Shown piece after piece: positions 61,413-64,000 of a DNA stretch of 64,000 nt (the first letter of the stretch is position 1; each line of letters opens with the position of its first letter). The notes beneath the pieces were generated by a model. The model was given only the letters and a program-made list of their open reading frames with translations. It ran no database searches and was not told where the DNA came from. Position numbers and translations under genes: made by a program. This DNA is from Gemmata palustris (GTDB lineage Bacteria; Planctomycetota; Planctomycetia; Gemmatales; Gemmataceae): contig NZ_JAGKQQ010000001.1 in the NCBI RefSeq assembly GCF_017939745.1, positions 2,666,001 to 2,730,000 of the forward strand, read 5' to 3'.

Positions 61413-62417
61413 TCACCGCCCCTTCCCTTGCCGCCAGCGGTTCAGGCTCACGTTCGCGATGAGCAGCGCGCCGATGAGGACGTACTGCATTTCGACCGGA
61501 ACGTTGAAGAGGCTCACACCGTTCTTGATGAGGATCAGAATCAGCACGCCGAGCATCGCCCCCACCACGGTCCCCTTCCCGCCCGACAAACTCGCGCCGC
61601 CGATCACAACAGCCGTAATCACGTCGAGTTCCAGTTGTTCACCGAGCGTCGGGTTCCCGCTGTTGCTGTGGGCGAAGAGAATCACACCCGCCCAACCGGT
61701 GAGCAGCCCCGCGAGCGCGTAAACGAGCAGTTTCGTTCGCGTCACGTTCACGCCGCACAAACGGGCGGTCGATTCGTTCGACCCCACTGCGTACAGGTGG
61801 CGCCCGAAGACAGTGAGTTTGAGTAGCACGGCCGTCAGAATCGCTAGTAACACGAGTGACCACAATCCGGGGTTCGTGAGCGACACACGTCCCACCGTAT
61901 CCACCCATTCCGGGCTTCCGCCGAGCGGGAACGGGAGCGTGGTCCGCCCCGCGAGCCACACCGCGATCCCGCGGGCGATCCCGAACATCCCGAGGGTCGC
62001 AACGAACGGCGGGAGTTGCAATTTCGTGACGAGCAAGCCGTTTACGAGACCACACACGCCACCCGCACTTACCCCGGCCACGATCGCGACCAAACTGTTC
62101 GTGGGTGACGGGCCGGAGGAAGTGTACATCGCGGTGTAGACGCGCATCGTGACCACAGTAACGAGCGCGACCGTTGCGCCGACGGACAGATCAATGCCCC
62201 CGCTGATGAGCACGAGCAGCATTCCCAGTGCGACGATTGCGGGCACAGTTCCTTCGTGGAGCATCACGCGCAGGTTGCCGAGACTCAAAAACGTACCGAG
62301 TTCGCCCTGAATTCCGATCAGCGCGGTGAACAGCGCCAGCACTGCCGCGAACCCGATCCACGGACCGGTAGGGAGGCTAAACGACTTCGCAGGAGATCCG
62401 GCCGGAGAGGTAGACAT
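61413..62417 (-). CDS. Ribose-type sugar ABC transporter permease
   Basis: 334 residues with about ten hydrophobic helices of the BPD_transp_2 (RbsC/XylH/AraH) kind. Family marks are LVLISGGIDLSVGATVAL, NGLLVTKLQLPPFVATLGM, GRHLYAVGSNESTARLCGVNV and VVIGGASLSGGKGTVVGA. It forms the membrane channel for a sugar or related solute; which one cannot be told. It lies 40 bp downstream of the ATPase gene in the same operon. Confidence 0.93.
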   Translation of the reverse strand: MSTSPAGSPAKSFSLPTGPWIGFAAVLALFTALIGIQGELGTFLSLGNLRVMLHEGTVPAIVALGMLLVLISGGIDLSVGATVALVTVVTMRVYTAMYTSSGPSPTNSLVAIVAGVSAGGVCGLVNGLLVTKLQLPPFVATLGMFGIARGIAVWLAGRTTLPFPLGGSPEWVDTVGRVSLTNPGLWSLVLLAILTAVLLKLTVFGRHLYAVGSNESTARLCGVNVTRTKLLVYALAGLLTGWAGVILFAHSNSGNPTLGEQLELDVITAVVIGGASLSGGKGTVVGAMLGVLILILIKNGVSLFNVPVEMQYVLIGALLIANVSLNRWRQGKGR

Positions 62418-62457
62418 TGCGAGCCACTTTGGGTTTCTTGACGGGCCAATTCCGAGA

Positions 62458-63945
62458 TCACGCCCCGGTCGCGGTGGCGATCACCTGTTCCGGGGTCCAT
62501 TCTGCAACCGGGCGCGCAGCCGAGAGCTTTCCGCGGCACATCACCGCGAGCGTGTCGCACACGCCGAACAGCTCGGGGAGGTAGCTGCTCACCACTAGCA
62601 CCGCCTTACCGTCCGCGGCAGCGGCACCGATTTGCCGATAGATGTCGGCCTTGCTCCCCACGTCCACGCCCTTCGTCGGCTCATCGAGCAGGAGCACGTC
62701 CGCGCGCTGGTGGAAGAGGCGGGCAATGGCGACCTTCTGCTGGTTCCCGCCACTCAGATCGCCTACGGCCTGGTCCGCGTCGCGAAACTTCACGCCGAAG
62801 CGCGCGAGAACTTCACCGACCGCAGCGCGCAACCAGGAACGCGACAGGAATCCGAGCGTTGCGCCCCCATCGAGTCGGCTGAGGGCGACGTTATCGCTGA
62901 TCGACAGGTTGAGCGCGAGCCCCTCTGTCTTGCGATCCTCACTCACCAGCCCTACGCCCTGCTCAATGCGTTCCGCGGGGGTCGCGCGTTCGCTACTGTG
63001 CGCGCCCACTTTCACCCGACCGGCGCGAACGGGATCGAGGCCGTACACCGCGCGAAGCAGTTCCGTGCGCCCGGAACCGATGATCCCCGCGATACCGAGG
63101 ATCTCCCCGCGGCGCAGCGTGAGACTCGCGCCGTTCGGCAGTTCCTCGCCGTTCAGGTCGGTGAGCTCGAGTACCGGGGCGCCGATTTCGTGCGGCGTTC
63201 GCGGGTACTGCTCCGTGACCGTGCGCCCGACCATCATCTCGACGACCCGCTCGCGCGTCACATCTCCCCAGCGCCCGCTGCCGACCGCCTGTCCGTCGCG
63301 CAGGACCGTGAACCGGTCCGCAATGGCGTCGAGTTCTTCGAGGAAGTGGCTGATGTAAACGACCGTGACGCCCCGTGCCTTCAGCGACTTCACCAACTCA
63401 AAGAGCCGCGCCGCGTCCTCTTGTGTCAGCGCACTGGTCGGCTCGTCGAGTACGAGCACTTTCACATCGGAAAGCAGCGCGCGGGCGATCTCGACCACTT
63501 GCCGCCCCGCGGGGTTGAGGGTCGCGATCGGCGCATCGGGTCGGATCTCCGGGTGCCCGAGTTGCGCGAGTGCCGACTCGACCCGCGCGCGATTGGCGCT
63601 AGATGTGAGGAACCCGTACCCGCTACGTTCCTGCCCGAGCGTGACGTTCGCTTCAACAGTGAGGTCCGGGCAGATCGCGAGTTCCTGATAAATCATCGCG
63701 ACGCCGCACTCGCGTGCCGATTGCGGCCCGGCCGGGCGGTAGAGCCCCCCATCGAGCTCCATCGCGCCGGTATCGGGCTCTTCCGCGCCCGAGAGGATCT
63801 TCATGAGCGTGGACTTACCCGCGCCGTTCTCGCCGACGATCGCGTGAATTTCACCGGGCCGCAACTCGAGGTCCACGCCGCGCAGTGCGGCCGTCGGCCC
63901 GTAGCTCTTGCGGATGTCGGTCATGCGGAGACGCACGGCACTCAT
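62458..63945 (-). CDS. Ribose-type sugar ABC transporter ATP-binding protein (two ABC domains)
   Basis: 495 residues with two tandem nucleotide-binding domains, the RbsA/MglA/XylG layout. The first has Walker A GENGAGKST and Walker B VLVLDEPTSAL; its signature region LNPAGRQ is atypical. The second has a degenerate Walker A (GIAGIIGSGRTE) but a good signature LSGGNQQK and Walker B LLLDEPTKG, as is normal for the family. It powers sugar import with the downstream permease. Its ATG overlaps the stop of the upstream, edge-truncated gene (ATGA). Confidence 0.94.
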   Translation of the reverse strand: MSAVRLRMTDIRKSYGPTAALRGVDLELRPGEIHAIVGENGAGKSTLMKILSGAEEPDTGAMELDGGLYRPAGPQSARECGVAMIYQELAICPDLTVEANVTLGQERSGYGFLTSSANRARVESALAQLGHPEIRPDAPIATLNPAGRQVVEIARALLSDVKVLVLDEPTSALTQEDAARLFELVKSLKARGVTVVYISHFLEELDAIADRFTVLRDGQAVGSGRWGDVTRERVVEMMVGRTVTEQYPRTPHEIGAPVLELTDLNGEELPNGASLTLRRGEILGIAGIIGSGRTELLRAVYGLDPVRAGRVKVGAHSSERATPAERIEQGVGLVSEDRKTEGLALNLSISDNVALSRLDGGATLGFLSRSWLRAAVGEVLARFGVKFRDADQAVGDLSGGNQQKVAIARLFHQRADVLLLDEPTKGVDVGSKADIYRQIGAAAADGKAVLVVSSYLPELFGVCDTLAVMCRGKLSAARPVAEWTPEQVIATATGA

Positions 63946-64000
63946 CGCTTCGGCCCCTTCCGCAATTCTTCGGTCGTGCGCTTGGCCTGGGCCACGGGGT
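63942..64000 (-). CDS. C-terminal end of the gene upstream of the ABC ATPase, truncated by window edge
   Basis: Only the last 18 codons are present (PVAQAKRTTEELRKGPKR, then TGA). The stop overlaps the ABC ATPase start as ATGA, so the genes are translationally coupled. By operon convention it would be a periplasmic sugar-binding protein, but the basic tail is not diagnostic. Confidence 0.5.
   Translation of the reverse strand, partial: PVAQAKRTTEELRKGPKR

Noticed and set aside
61413-64000. Naming the ABC importer as rbsA/rbsC for ribose
   Set aside because: The family is shared by ribose, xylose, galactose and other importers, and the binding protein lies outside the window, so no substrate-specific symbol was given.

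Overview
The window looks like chromosomal DNA from a Gemmata-like planctomycete (family Gemmataceae; inferred, not tested). The signs are high G+C, a DUF1559 prepilin-like protein beside a small lipoprotein, ECF sigma and Ser/Thr kinase proteins with long extracytoplasmic C-termini, CXXCH proteins typical of the phylum, LPS synthesis (lpxB), and a formylmethanofuran-dehydrogenase-type subunit C. No rRNA or tRNA genes were found.

Layout. 1-9.6 kb: 3' part of a hybrid histidine kinase, a cupin, a possible small RNA, an orphan dabA (inorganic carbon uptake), a HEAT/CXXCH protein and ychF. 9.7-18.2 kb: a large M14+S9 double peptidase, an FG-GAP/UnbV protein and a secreted subtilase-like protein that has lost its catalytic residues. 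18.2-25.4 kb: methyltransferase, fhcC, membrane protein, enolase, endonuclease IV and a Ser/Thr kinase ending in a PilZ domain. 25.7-32.2 kb: a nonulosonic (sialic-like) acid cluster, neuA-neuB-neuC-neuD plus a HisF paralogue in overlapping order, with a divergent capsule-type glycosyltransferase and a transposase remnant at its far end. 32.3-37.3 kb: a translation/secretion operon read leftwards, ffh-rpsP-trmD-rplS-yraN-tyrS, without rimM. 37.5-43.9 kb: a PQQ-propeller protein, an ECF sigma factor with a membrane-anchored tail, and the prepilin-like/lipoprotein pair. 43.9-51.6 kb: an ankyrin-CXXCH-toroid fusion, pilT, the housekeeping hisF, a DtxR-type regulator and lpxB. 52.2-61.4 kb: an outer-membrane barrel, then a cytochrome-type protein and a WD40-PDZ-caspase, divergent from a transmembrane kinase with an FGE-like outer domain. 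61.4-64 kb: a ribose-type ABC importer running off the edge.

The most interesting region is 53.8-61.4 kb. A secreted caspase with an intact His/Cys dyad and an EF-hand loop shares a short divergent promoter region with a membrane kinase whose outer domain resembles formylglycine-generating enzyme but has no cysteine. The caspase is followed by a CXXCH protein with a DUF4384-like tail. This could be an envelope sensing and proteolysis module. The linkage is inferred only from gene position.

The spaces between genes are rich in long inverted repeats of several sequence families. They include two copies of a CACAGGGC element in opposite orientation and one MITE-like element flanked by 10-bp direct repeats.
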